Positions 24,673 through 35,135 of a DNA stretch of 64,000 nucleotides are shown piece after piece (positions within the stretch are counted from its first letter, which is position 1; every line of letters starts with the position of its first letter). Position numbers and translations under genes: made by a program. Origin of the DNA: Arctopsyche grandis (Eukaryota > Arthropoda > Insecta > Trichoptera > Hydropsychidae); contig NC_135358.1 in NCBI RefSeq assembly GCF_051622035.1, positions 13,392,001 to 13,456,000 of the forward strand, given 5' to 3'. Below the pieces are notes generated by a model. It worked only from the letters and a program-made list of their open reading frames with translations. It was not told where the DNA came from and did no database searches.

Positions 24673-24956
24673 ACTAGAGGTAGGATAGTCACAGGGCTAT
24701 CCATTGTTCGGCAAACCTTTAACAATGCATTTATAACCTTTGAACAATACACGGCCCCCTCAGGCTCCGGTGACTACTGATAACCTCTCGGTGTTAAACA
24801 TAAACGCAACCACCGAGCCATACTGCTGGCTCGAAAATTGTTGTCTTATATCTAGTCACCGGAGCCTGAGGGGGCCGTGTATTGTTCAAAGGTTGTAAAT
24901 GCATTGTTAAAGGTTTGCCGAACAATGGATAGCACTGTGACTATCCTACCTCTACT
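24673..24956. repeat. Long inverted repeat (hairpin C), about 102-bp arms
   Basis: Left arm 24673-24775 and right arm 24854-24956 are inverted copies with two or three mismatches around a 78-base spacer that itself holds small stems. Both arms keep the same open frame running outward: SPEPEGAVYCSKV(I/V) then NALLKVCRTMDS(P/T)VTILPL. On the left (minus strand) the frame continues past the arm to a stop at 24561 with SDPVPIFNTAGQTWIFVTPS, which looks like real protein sequence. On the right (plus strand) it runs on to a stop after LNK near 24990. The left side may be the source and the right side the duplicate. Confidence 0.85.
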
Positions 24957-26376
24957 TATATCTAAAATTCCCGTTAGAGATCTGAACAAATAACCGTATT
25001 ATTTTAAGCTTAAAAATCAAATTGTGCCATACGATAAAAAACACTGCCACGTTTCTACGGTTTGCTCGAAATAATGTTTGGAAAAAGTAGCATTTACGTA
25101 CGTCTACAAATAAATACAAACACTGGAGATCATCGACCTTTCAAATTATTTGCGTGCAAAGCATTAAGTAGAACGTACTTACGATCTGTAATCGTATAAG
25201 AAATCCGACGATTAAAACAATAGAATTGTTTATAGCACTTATAAAGTCATTGTCCCATAAATAAGAGGGTGTGGCGTAACGACACTTTCGCACTTCAATC
25301 AATCCCTGGCCTTCACAATTGACCGCCAATACACACCGGCTGCAAAAGTTCAGACGTTTCGTCACAAAATTGAAGTCGTTTTCTAATCGATCTGCATTGC
25401 GAAAATGTAATTTTCGCCGTCTCGGTAACTTTCTCTGTTGTATCGCTCGGCGCTGACATTGTGCGCAATTTGACAATTTATTTTGCCATTTTCTATAGCC
25501 CAAGGGTTGGTTTGTCAATGACCCAGCTGTATCGATTAGCATTCCCTGCTTAAGCACATGCCGAATGATTTTTGACATTAAAATGTCGTTACCGCTCCTT
25601 TCGTTCGTTGATCAGTTGCTAACAACATTTTAATAATACTCCGTGACTGCGACTGTTTTCTACTGTGTGCTGAAAACATTCGCACCATGATTTTTCAGAA
25701 ACCTTGGACTAAGTTCGTAATATGAACTGGTGACAATCAAATTAGTTTTACTTAAATATGGAATAGTTCATCGACATAACGATTTAGAGCACTTTAATAT
25801 AATTGAATGAGTCGCAGCAAGTACTTATAAATTTTATTGGTACATACTTGCTGTAAGTATGTTTGTAGAATAAACATACTTACTATTCCAGTATAATATA
25901 ATATGTATATTTTATTCCAATCACCTTTCCAAAGGATGGTAAAAATGCTGTTCATTTAATTACCAAATATCTTTTACTGAGCATACCTATATATGTATGT
26001 TCATTTTAGTTATTTTTGAAATTGTTTTAACTTATTCATAAGACTAATTATGAACTAGATCAGGGGTAGCGAACATTTTTATGTTCGCGTCACAAATTTT
26101 ACAAATATTTATTTGTGAAATTTTCACGCTCAGGCGTGAAAAGGAATTTTGATGAAGAAAAAAAGGGGCTTTCAAGAATTATATTGAAAAATTTTGAGCA
26201 AATTATAAAGTTGAAGTAAAGTAAAATTAATCAAAAACTATAGGTTTTTAATAATTCCAAATTCTTCATTTCAAATTAAACCTTTTTCATTACAAATTGA
26301 CATTGAAAAGGGGTCCATTTGAAATTAAAAGGGGTCAATTTGGAATGAAAAACCTGTATAATGACAAACATAAAAT
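24957..26376. other. Interval without supported genes
   Basis: AT-rich, with a GC-richer patch at about 25260-25610. That patch contains a 145-codon minus-strand open frame (25141-25578) with several Cys and basic residues, but no family match that I recognise and no convincing splice context. CAGGGGTAGCGAAC at 26070-26083 resembles a hAT terminus with no visible partner. Confidence 0.35.
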
Positions 26377-26783
26377 TCTAATATATAATTTCAAAAGAGA
26401 CTTTGTATGTATGTATTGTTGGTTCGTAAATCCGTGACGTCATAGAACAAATTATTCGATTTTTCTCGATTCAAAGGATTCGAAGTCCCCGGGGGCACAG
26501 CCCGTAGTGGGTAAAGCCTCCGGAGGGGGCGCCGGGGCCAAAGGCGCTGGGGGAGCCGCCGGATTCTGGTATACATATAATTTCGAAAGAGACTTATATA
26601 TGTCTATATATATGTTTGTTTGTTCGTGACAGTCAATTTAATAAAAAAAACAAATGAGTATTCAAATAAATTTATATAAAATAAAACTATTCAAATAAAT
26701 TTAATAAAACGTTTACTATTAGATTAGTCATGTTTAAGCGGTTTATATTACAAATACCGAGCGAAGTCGAGGAATACAGCTAG
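26377..26783 (+). mobile_element. Tandem Helitron family 1: truncated copy followed by complete copy
   Basis: The first unit starts TCTAATATATAATTTC at 26377 and runs into a GC-rich block (about 26485-26565) without a 3' hairpin. A second unit begins near 26575 with the same AATTTCGAAAGAGACTT signature and ends with CCGAGCGAAGTCG and CTAG at 26780-26783, followed by T. The GC-rich block resembles, on the opposite strand, the minisatellite at 54580-54825. Confidence 0.7.
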
Positions 26784-28242
26784 TATAATATAAAAAAGAT
26801 TAAAAAAATCTGCCTACAAAACTTTAAATTTGAATGTAATAATAATCGGAAAAATTTTTACATTTAATCTTATTAAACTTAAATCAAATAGTGACTTAGT
26901 GCTTTTTTAATTAATTTCATTAGATAATTCCGTTTTTATAAAGCTAATGATACGATCGCATACGTAATTATAAAAAATAATATGTTCCATATGTAAATAT
27001 GAGTCGTTATATTTGAAAACGGCGGAAGTCCAATTTTCAGTTCCAAAAACACTCTTTCTGTTTCACTTCACAAATTACTATCATTTCTTTCAATATGTCC
27101 AGAATCTCTGAAAAGCAGAGTAAATGTATTACAGACCACCTTTTTAAATATTGTTAAACGTAAAAAAATATATTTAATGTTTTGCGAAGTATGTCTCGAA
27201 ATGAAGAAAAATGGACTTTTGCCACTTTCAAATATAACGCCCCATATGTACATATATGCAAATATATAGATAATTTTTAATTTTATAATAAATAAAACCT
27301 CACCATTTTCAATAAGTGTTTCTTGTTTGTTTTCACGTTGTCTTTTTCGTTCATAAAAAGACAGAATGATTGTACTTAATTTATTTAATCAGATGTTTGG
27401 TATTTTTATGACCAAAATATTTACTGTGCGAAATATTTTATGTTACATTTAAGAATGCGATCTGAATATATAATTTTCCTTGAAAAAATACATTTGTATA
27501 ATTTAAAAAAGTAAATGATATATTTTATGTAGGTATTTACATACATACATATATAAAGATAAGGATGATAAAATAAATATAATTTTTTTTTTTTTAAATT
27601 TTTATTAATTTAAATCGAATGTTTAATAAATTAAATCGTAATCAATGCATGGTATCTGTAAATCGTCTGTATTGACGTACATATAACATACATACATATA
27701 CATATGTACATATGTATTATGCGTTATTTTTACGAAAGGATTTCCACACAAAATAAGCTACAAATATTGTACGATATTGCTAAATTAATCTTTCATTACT
27801 ATTAATATAAGGTAATCGAGACAAGTATGCACATACATATGTATGTACGTAGATATTTTATGCTGCCTGTCATCATTCTAAACAATACATTTAATTAACT
27901 GATTTCAAATAACGATGATGGCGTTTTGATTCTTGCATCAGATTAATTGCATTGCAACAAATATAAAAATCTTCAAAAAAGTGAATATGTGTATGTAGAA
28001 TATACTTTAAATATGTAGAACAATATAAAAATTTACAGATTTCAAATTGGAACCACCAAGTTTGGTTTACTATTTCATGGTATTCTTACTTCAAATTTTT
28101 CAAAAATTAAATAAAAAAGTTCAATTTTTTCTTTTTCTTACTTTTACCCGCCTGAACATCGCCGGATAATTCGGTAAGAACGAGATATTTTTATATAAAT
28201 TTTAGTATACATATTATAAAATTAGCAGCGATATGGTTAGGC
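26784..28242. other. Interval without supported features
   Basis: AT-rich DNA with TATGTACATA microsatellite patches near 27680 and 27830. No open frame, repeat family or RNA gene could be supported. Confidence 0.5.
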
Positions 28243-29363
28243 CTGCGTTTCTCAACATGTTTTAAACCATGGCCCTCTTTTGGGTTTAATATTTTTCTGT
28301 GCCTCCCCCCCCCATATTTTCATGAAAAAAAAGTACACATTAAAAATATTATGTATTATATAAACTTTATTTTATAATTACAAATTTGAACATAAATACG
28401 AAATATAATTTTTAAACATAATAAATTGAAAGGTAATTTTATTACATACCTCTTATGCATTTCACATGATTTTCGTGTAAGTGGTAATTTTTTATACCTC
28501 TTATTTAGTGTGAGTTTATTTAGATCTGGCTCAAATGTTGTTAATGTCATACGGAGATCGCCTCAAATTTTCAAAATATGTAAGTATAAAAATGTATGTA
28601 AAGATCATCATCATGTATTTCATTATAAATACATAGTAACCAATGATGGAAATTGTGTTAACTATCGTCGTCCAATATTTTGAAAAGATTGAGCTTTCCA
28701 AGAAAAGCAGTAATTACATTTTTAAACGTTATGATATTACAAAATTTTCCTTGTAATTGTTTTTTTTAACAAATTAAATTTCTCAAATATATTTGATAAA
28801 TAAAATATATCGCATTTTGCACCAACCATCTCTTCCCCAAATTGGTTATCACTTATAAAGGACACAATACTGTTCCAAAGTATAACAACACGATTAAGAC
28901 AATTATCCTTCGATAACCACCGAACTTCTGTGTGTAATATAAGGGGCTCAAAATCCTCATCGTTTTCCTCACATCTTTGTTGAAAAAGACGATCTCGAAG
29001 TTGAATTCATTTAATGACATTTATTGTTTTTATTATAATATTAAGAGACCCATTTAAACGCCTTCCCAACCTTATTTAAAAATATTTGGCACCTTTTTTT
29101 GATATGCGATAAATCCTCGATATTTGCCAACCATTGAAGCAGCCCCATCGGTTGCACAAGCTAGTATATTTTCCGAAATGCAAACGTATATTCAGTTTGA
29201 TGACAAATAAAACATTTCAGCTCTTCTTTCGATATAATTTAAATATAAAATTTCATAATTTTATACTCACTGCCTCCCCTAGAGCTCCCCAAAAGTAGAA
29301 TTTTAGTTTGTGCCTCCCTTGAGAGTGTCTGGGGGGGCATGTGGACCCAGGTTGAGAAACGCC
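28243..29363 (-). pseudogene. Decayed hAT transposon with ZBED5/Charlie-like transposase remnants
   Basis: Inverted ends GCGTTTCTCAAC (28245-28256) and GTTGAGAAACGC (29351-29362) bound the copy. On the minus strand, 29162-29092 reads ACATDGAASMVGKYRGFIAY, the conserved transposase block around a catalytic acidic residue. Then 28990-28800 reads LRDRLFQQRCEENDEDFEPL, TEVRWLSKDNCLNRVVILWN and SFISDNQFGEEM, the EVRWLS block typical of this family. Frame shifts and stops separate the pieces and the amino-terminal zinc finger is not visible. It is inactive. Clear 8-bp duplications were not found. Confidence 0.75.
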
Positions 29364-30403
29364 GTGATACAACTCTTCATATTAAAATTCAAAAACTTAA
29401 CTCATGATAAGTATAATATGTACGTCGTATATCAATTAATATAAGTATAAAACGCTAAACTGAGATATACTCATATAATATCATTATCATATATTGTTTT
29501 AATACTATGAATTAATGTTTAATTAGGTATCGTTTAGCTATTAGTTCAACGGATTACCAAAAGCAAATGTAAACGAAACGTTCGTATCGTTCAATAAACT
29601 TAGTATCATAGCTATGTATATATGTACGTATGCACATATGTAAAAGTGTTGCACTAAAAATTTAAACAATTGAAAAATATATTTTGAAATTAATTAATTT
29701 TATCCACATATCATTTATTTATGTAAATATATGGCATAATAATATTTATAGAAGTTTGTAAAATTTATTTTAGTAGAAAAAAAACTTATACACATGTACA
29801 AGGTACAGATACATAAATAAACCAATTCTCGCGAACACTAATACAAACCGTTGTTAAATTATTATTATTAATGACATTAATTAATTTAATCTTACTTTGG
29901 TAGTCTGGTAGGTTTTTTTTTTTGTAATATGCGCAATCCTAATCCGCGTTATCTTCCAGCCTCATTAGCAATATTATCGCAAAAATAAATATTTTACTTG
30001 AACATACAAACACACACGCGTTTATTGAATCTAAGAAGTTTATATTAACCACTGTATGTAGCAAGATCCTCATAGTGCAGCGCAAAACAGTTTCAGGCAG
30101 ACCTGTAAGGCCTTTGGCCCGAAGGTCCCCTAGGACTTCTTCCCGAATTTGGAAGAGCCCTAAAGATGGTCGTGTGTAGCTCAAAATAGCATTTACAATG
30201 TTGTAGAATCAGATAAAAAAGACGCGAGTTTCGTAAAATCAACATCAACATCTTGGGAGTTATTCACAAGCTTTTTTTAATAAATTTTTCGCAAAACGTT
30301 TTAAATACCTGTTTAATACATACTTTTTATAAATGGAAAGATATTTCGACGATGGAGGTGAGTGAATTCAAAACATGGCTGTTAACAAATATTAAATTTA
30401 AAG

Positions 30404-30496
<93 letters not shown>

Positions 30497-31807
30497 TACA
30501 TATGTGTATGTATATATATAGTATGTATAAAAAAATTCGGTTTTTTTTGTTAGTAGAATTTTGTCATTTTGTATTAATTTTCTACGCATTGAAAATGTTG
30601 AACACGTATGATTTTAATCATTTTGTATAATGGTAAAAATGCTTAAGATAGTGTTGACGTGAATCCACTCAACAGCCAAATTTTGATATTACAAATACGC
30701 AGTAAAGAGTAGTGTTTACAATTTAGAAAAACTTCAAATTATCATCCTCTATCTCTTGAAACTTTTTTTTTAAATATGTACGAATATTACACTGAATTTA
30801 TTAATTATTATAAACAATATGTACATATTGTGTATTGTATATAATTCAATTTTATAAAACTGTATCATTTCTTATCTCTTAGCTCAACATTCGATATGTT
30901 TTATTTCACATTAATGATTTTAGAATTAGCCTTTACATTTGATAAGGTTTTGGTAATTTTCCGTCAGTGTAGATATCTACATAAGTGGTGAATATATATG
31001 TAGATTATTTTCAAGCAAGAATGTCATCGAAACAATTTTCGACGTTTGTATCTATCGTAATATAAAATAAAATTTGATTTTTATATTTGCAACAATGTTA
31101 TCAAAATTCATTAGATGTGTAACATTGATTAATTAATTATGAAGACATAATTATGATATCACATGCTTCAAAAGTTTTGCAATTGGATATTTACCTGTTA
31201 TTACATATGTATGTATGTATACCTATATATGTGTTTTATATGCAGGTGTAGTATAATAATGGTTTTTATACAAATTAAATAATTAAATATGATTTCTATC
31301 CTTATTAGTTTTCCGTACTCATAAAATAATTTTCTTTGTCGTTTATGTACGTACATATATGTATGTATAACACATACATCTTTTTTATCCATAGAGATAG
31401 TTTTATATAAATATATTTTATTATATGAGTGCACGCATATCCTTTTCATAATGAAAGTTTGGAAAGTTTTGAATGCTCGTTTAGAAAGTAATAGTCGAAG
31501 GAGCTCAAAGGGCTTAAGCCGATTGAAATGGATTCGAATCGATTGTTGATATTCACTTTAATCAGTCCATTGAGAATTTTGACATAAGCAATTAGGTACA
31601 AATCAGTAAAAATTCGTTAACTGGTGCTTATTGGGTATCAATAGATTTTCAAATGAATTCATCGTGCTTGTGTGATTAACACCAAAGAGCCAGTTCTCAG
31701 AATTCGATTGCACCACATTGAATGAATATGTCGAAATTTGATAATACTTTAATTATTTTTATTTTAAATCAATTTTATGTCGTATTTTTTTTTTCAATAA
31801 TGTATAT
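29364..31807. other. Interval without supported genes
   Basis: AT-rich, low-complexity DNA. The only distinct item is the (TA)n tract listed separately, along with TACATATGTA microsatellite patches. Confidence 0.5.
30404..30489. repeat. (TA)n microsatellite, about 43 units
   Basis: An uninterrupted alternating TA tract of about 86 bases, followed by CATATATACATATGTGTATG. Its length is likely polymorphic. Confidence 0.95.
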
Positions 31808-32351
31808 GTTACAGTGTATCTTCCAATTGTAATATATTTTGACTACTTAGAATATATTCTATCTAGCCTCGTACCAACTACCGTTGTGGTTAAAGTGTAT
31901 TTTCAGATGTAGTATATTTTGTCTGGGCGGAATATATCCACGTAAGTCTATTCATATGGCGAATTACATTCCAACTGGTCAAAATATATTAAAACCTGAA
32001 AATGCAGTTCAACTATATGTTGGTACCAGGTAAGATAGAGACGTTAGGTTTTCATGAAAACGTCATTCGACTAATAAATTGAGTTGGAAAGTAACATTTT
32101 TGTTTTGAACACATTTCTTAGAGTTATCGTAAAACGGTACCTTTTTTTTATTAATATCTAGCAAATATTTACGCATTATTGAATTCTAAAGCATTCGTAA
32201 AAACACCAGAGCTGTCAAAACTGGCAGACATTGTTGAAAGTGTATTTGCACGTGTAAAGATAAAATTTACTAGTTGAATTGTATTCGAATATGAATGACC
32301 TAAAACGCCAGTTGGAATATATTACAACTGAAAATAAACTACGACTGTAAC
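31808..32351. mobile_element. Full-length GTTACAGT-ended palindromic MITE (544 bp)
   Basis: Ends are GTTACAGT (31808-31815) and ACTGTAAC (32344-32351). Both subterminal regions carry repeats of GTTGTAATATATT and its complement TATTACAACTGAAAATA in either orientation. The flanks are TATAT and ATATG, so any target duplication is short (AT or TAT) and hidden by composition. No coding content. This is the best reference copy of four in the window. Confidence 0.75.
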
Positions 32352-33066
32352 ATATGTATGTATATGTATGTGAATGCTAATTTTCCCTTTATGTGTTCAA
32401 TTTTTATTTTTATTATACAACCATCATATGAGTAACATACTTTGTAACGGAATATTATCGCAAAATTAACCATTAACGACAACATTCAATCACATAAAAG
32501 CGTATGGACCACCGGTAGAGTAATCTTATTCGATAACAAAACGCTTACACATGTGTGTACTTATTGAAATGATATGAATTCGAGGTAAAATCCCAAATCA
32601 GATCTATAATATATGTAAACAAGAAGATTTAATTTTTTCCCCATTGGGTTAATTTTCGATTATTTCTAGAGTACCAATATAGGGTGCCGCATATTCATAT
32701 GTATTTACATATGTACATAGTATGCTGATGCAAATCATTAGTTTTTTTTTTTTTTTATTGTTTTCTTTCAACATTTTGTATTTTTATTTATTTATAATTA
32801 ATAATAAATAATTAATAAACTGTACGAATTAGTCAAATATCATGTCTTTCCTCAATGTGATGGTACGTACATAATACAAAGACAAATATACCTATATAAA
32901 CACTGTATCTCAGATCTGCATACATTATATATTATTGAATCACTCTTAGTAATTAAACATTGATATATGTATGCATTGTACATTATTAAATGCGAAACTC
33001 CAACTCCTATTCTGAATTGACAGCCCTCCTAAATATGTACATACATATATATGTATGTACATACAT
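32352..33066. other. Interval without supported features
   Basis: AT-rich, with TATGTACATA microsatellite patches at 33037-33066. Nothing else could be supported. Confidence 0.5.
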
Positions 33067-33926
33067 CAGGGGCTTCCAAACTTATTACTACTAGGCCTCC
33101 CTTTCGAAAAAAATCTAATCTTGGTCCCTCCCCTCCCCTCCCCCCCTTTATTTCATAAAATAAAACAAGCACATTTTTAATGATAACAATGTATTAATAT
33201 AAAAAAAATACAAATATAATTGACAGAACAATAAAACTATTCTTCCAACTACATATACTATCAGCAAGCGGTATTGTCGCAACCGTTTCGCATTTGATTT
33301 GCCTAACATTATTTCAACCATATAAATTCTGCTGGAAAAACTATTATATGTGGTTTTTTACAGTTTGCGATTCTGTAAGAAGTTTTATATGTAAGACGCT
33401 AGTAATGCATTTGATGGAACAAAAACTGATCTTTACTGATCTTTTGCTTCTGTTTATTAAACCAATCTAATTTTATCTGAAAAAAATATTCTAAAATAAT
33501 TCTACCAACGTATTCAAAATGCATAGTTTCAAGGTGTTGTGTTTTAATTTACTTGGTCTCATACCATCTGCAGCTAAAACTTACATATTATACATATTTA
33601 CAGAGCAAACACATCGGACTTTCACATTTAAATCCCAATGATCGATAAGATGAATCGTATGTACTTACTTGTCTTGATATTTCTATTCCTACAATATTTA
33701 CTTGTATTATCGTCAGTATATTCAATATTAGTGGATGTTCTCTTGTAACCAGTCAAAAATTACATGCATTTTGTTTACATGTTCAATGTTTTGAAAGTTT
33801 ATTTATAAGTTCATATTATTTTATTTTATTAAGCTATGTACATATATTATAAACTACTTTTCGCGCCTACTTTATACTAGTCCGAGCCGCCTAGTTAGTC
33901 GCGCCTTCCAGTTTGGAACTCACTAT
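33067..33926 (-). pseudogene. Second decayed hAT transposon copy
   Basis: It starts CAGGGGCTTCCAAACTT (from about 33067) and ends CCAGTTTGGAACTCACTA, giving inverted TTCCAAACT ends. On the minus strand at about 33430-33260 a broken frame reads SNALLASY followed, in shifted frames, by MVEIMLGKSNAKRL. This matches the transposase block ALLASYK..Y.IAK...PHTI....LP.A..IV.IMLG.KYAK.L of hAT proteins related to the one at 28.2 kb. Frame shifts are present; it is not functional. Confidence 0.6.
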
Positions 33927-34096
33927 GTACATATATATGTATGTATGTACATAAAACATATAAGAACTTTGTATAGTCAATTTGAAAATAGATTTATTGA
34001 AAATTGAATTGTATTATGTATTAAAAATACAATTTAAAATCATATGCGACCAACCAGATATTTGATTTTGAAATGATTTTTATTGTTTATAAATTA

Positions 34097-34324
34097 CTAG
34101 TGGTTTTACCCGACTTCGCTCGGTATTTATAATATAAACCGCTTATACATACGTGGCTAATCTAACAGAAAACATTTTATTAAATTTATTTGAATAGTTT
34201 TATTATATTTAAATTTATTTGAATATTAATTTCTTTTTTTATTAAATTTAACGTCACGAATTCTACCACCCAAACCTTACATTAAACTTTACATAGTTAG
34301 TCTCTTTCGAAATTATATATTAGA
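34097..34324 (-). mobile_element. Non-autonomous Helitron, family 1 (228 bp)
   Basis: On the minus strand it starts TCTAATATATAATTTCG and ends with the CCGAGCGAAGTCGGG hairpin followed by TAAAACCACTAG. It sits exactly between A (34096) and T (34325). This is the most intact copy of the family in the window. Confidence 0.85.
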
Positions 34325-34600
34325 TGTTCAGAATACATCTAATTAGGTCTCTTAAAATATTTATTTAGTGATCGACTGATCATTTTCTATGGTAGTTTTT
34401 TTTTTAGTATGTATAGTATTCTTATTTTAATATATTTTATGTACAGCATGATAAGAAAAAAGCTCAAAAATCTATTTACACAAACATATATGTACATGTT
34501 TTGTATCAGAACCTATGTACATTAAATAAATTTCAAATATAATATTTTCACAAATACTCTGCGGACACGTACGCATAAAATATTTAAACTCTAAATAATT
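34325..34600. other. Interval without supported features
   Basis: AT-rich; nothing recognised before the promoter-like region. Confidence 0.5.
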
Positions 34601-35074
34601 GAATAATGTTGTTTGGCGTTGCTACTATATTGGTTATTGGCAGCCCTGGTGACCGATTCAAACGCAACCAGTCGCGCGCTGACGTTTGTCGGTGTTGGAC
34701 GTCTTAGCTTGGTCGTAAATCCCTCGAGTGACTCGCGAAAATAAAACGTAAAACAAAACCGAAAGTGAACGCAATCTCGCTATCAGCGTAAATCGTAAAA
34801 CTTGACGATAACGCTCACGAGCTTATATGGCCGTATAGTCGCCGACTTGCGAACACTCGCCGGCTTGAGCTTCGCGTGAAAATGGCGCTAGATTCAAACC
34901 GCCGAACATCTACCGCCAAGTGAACGAGAAACTTGTGAACTCGCGGAGAAATGTGAACTAGATTGTTTTGATTCGAATGTATACGTATATTTAAATCGCA
35001 CCTAGTACTAGTTTATCAGGCCATATTACAATATATGTACTTAGCTGAGTCGTTGTGTTCAAACTTATCATTAT
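34601..35074 (+). promoter_or_regulatory. CpG-rich promoter and 5' untranslated region of an unidentified gene
   Basis: CpG density rises sharply at 34640-34960 compared with 15 kb on either side. CGCAACCAGTCGCGCGC near 34670 contains an initiator-like CCAGTC. The stretch has several upstream ATGs and stops, as usual for long insect 5' untranslated regions. It leads into the start codon at 35075. Confidence 0.5.
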
Positions 35075-35135
35075 ATGTATAATTGTGAGATGTGTTGTAA
35101 AGGCTGCTGTGGATTTTTCAAGAAATTGTGTGGAG
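35075..35135 (+). CDS. First coding exon of an unidentified gene, cysteine-rich amino terminus
   Basis: The exon encodes MYNCEMCCKGCCGFFKKLCG plus one base and stops at GGAG|GTGAGT, a consensus donor, in phase 1. Six cysteines lie within 20 residues, next to lysines and aromatics, a pattern seen in palmitoylated membrane-targeting amino termini. A second in-frame ATG lies six codons in. I do not recognise the gene and found no convincing continuation on the plus strand, so the next exon is either undetected or beyond the window, which would make the intron at least 29 kb. Long first introns are common in neuronal and signalling genes. Confidence 0.5.

Noticed and set aside
19469-24956. CRISPR or bacterial attachment-site interpretation of the palindromes.
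   Set aside because: The surrounding genes are intron-containing animal genes and there are no regularly spaced direct repeats.
25141-25578. A 145-codon minus-strand frame with several cysteines.
   Set aside because: No conserved motif, no plausible promoter or splice context and no continuation; left as an unassigned open frame.
26070-26180. CAGGGGTAGCGAAC as a complete hAT element.
   Set aside because: No inverted partner or target duplication could be found before the Helitron at 26377.
30253-30630. A 125-codon frame with a long Tyr-Ile repeat.
   Set aside because: It is the translation of the (TA)n tract and its AT-rich flanks.
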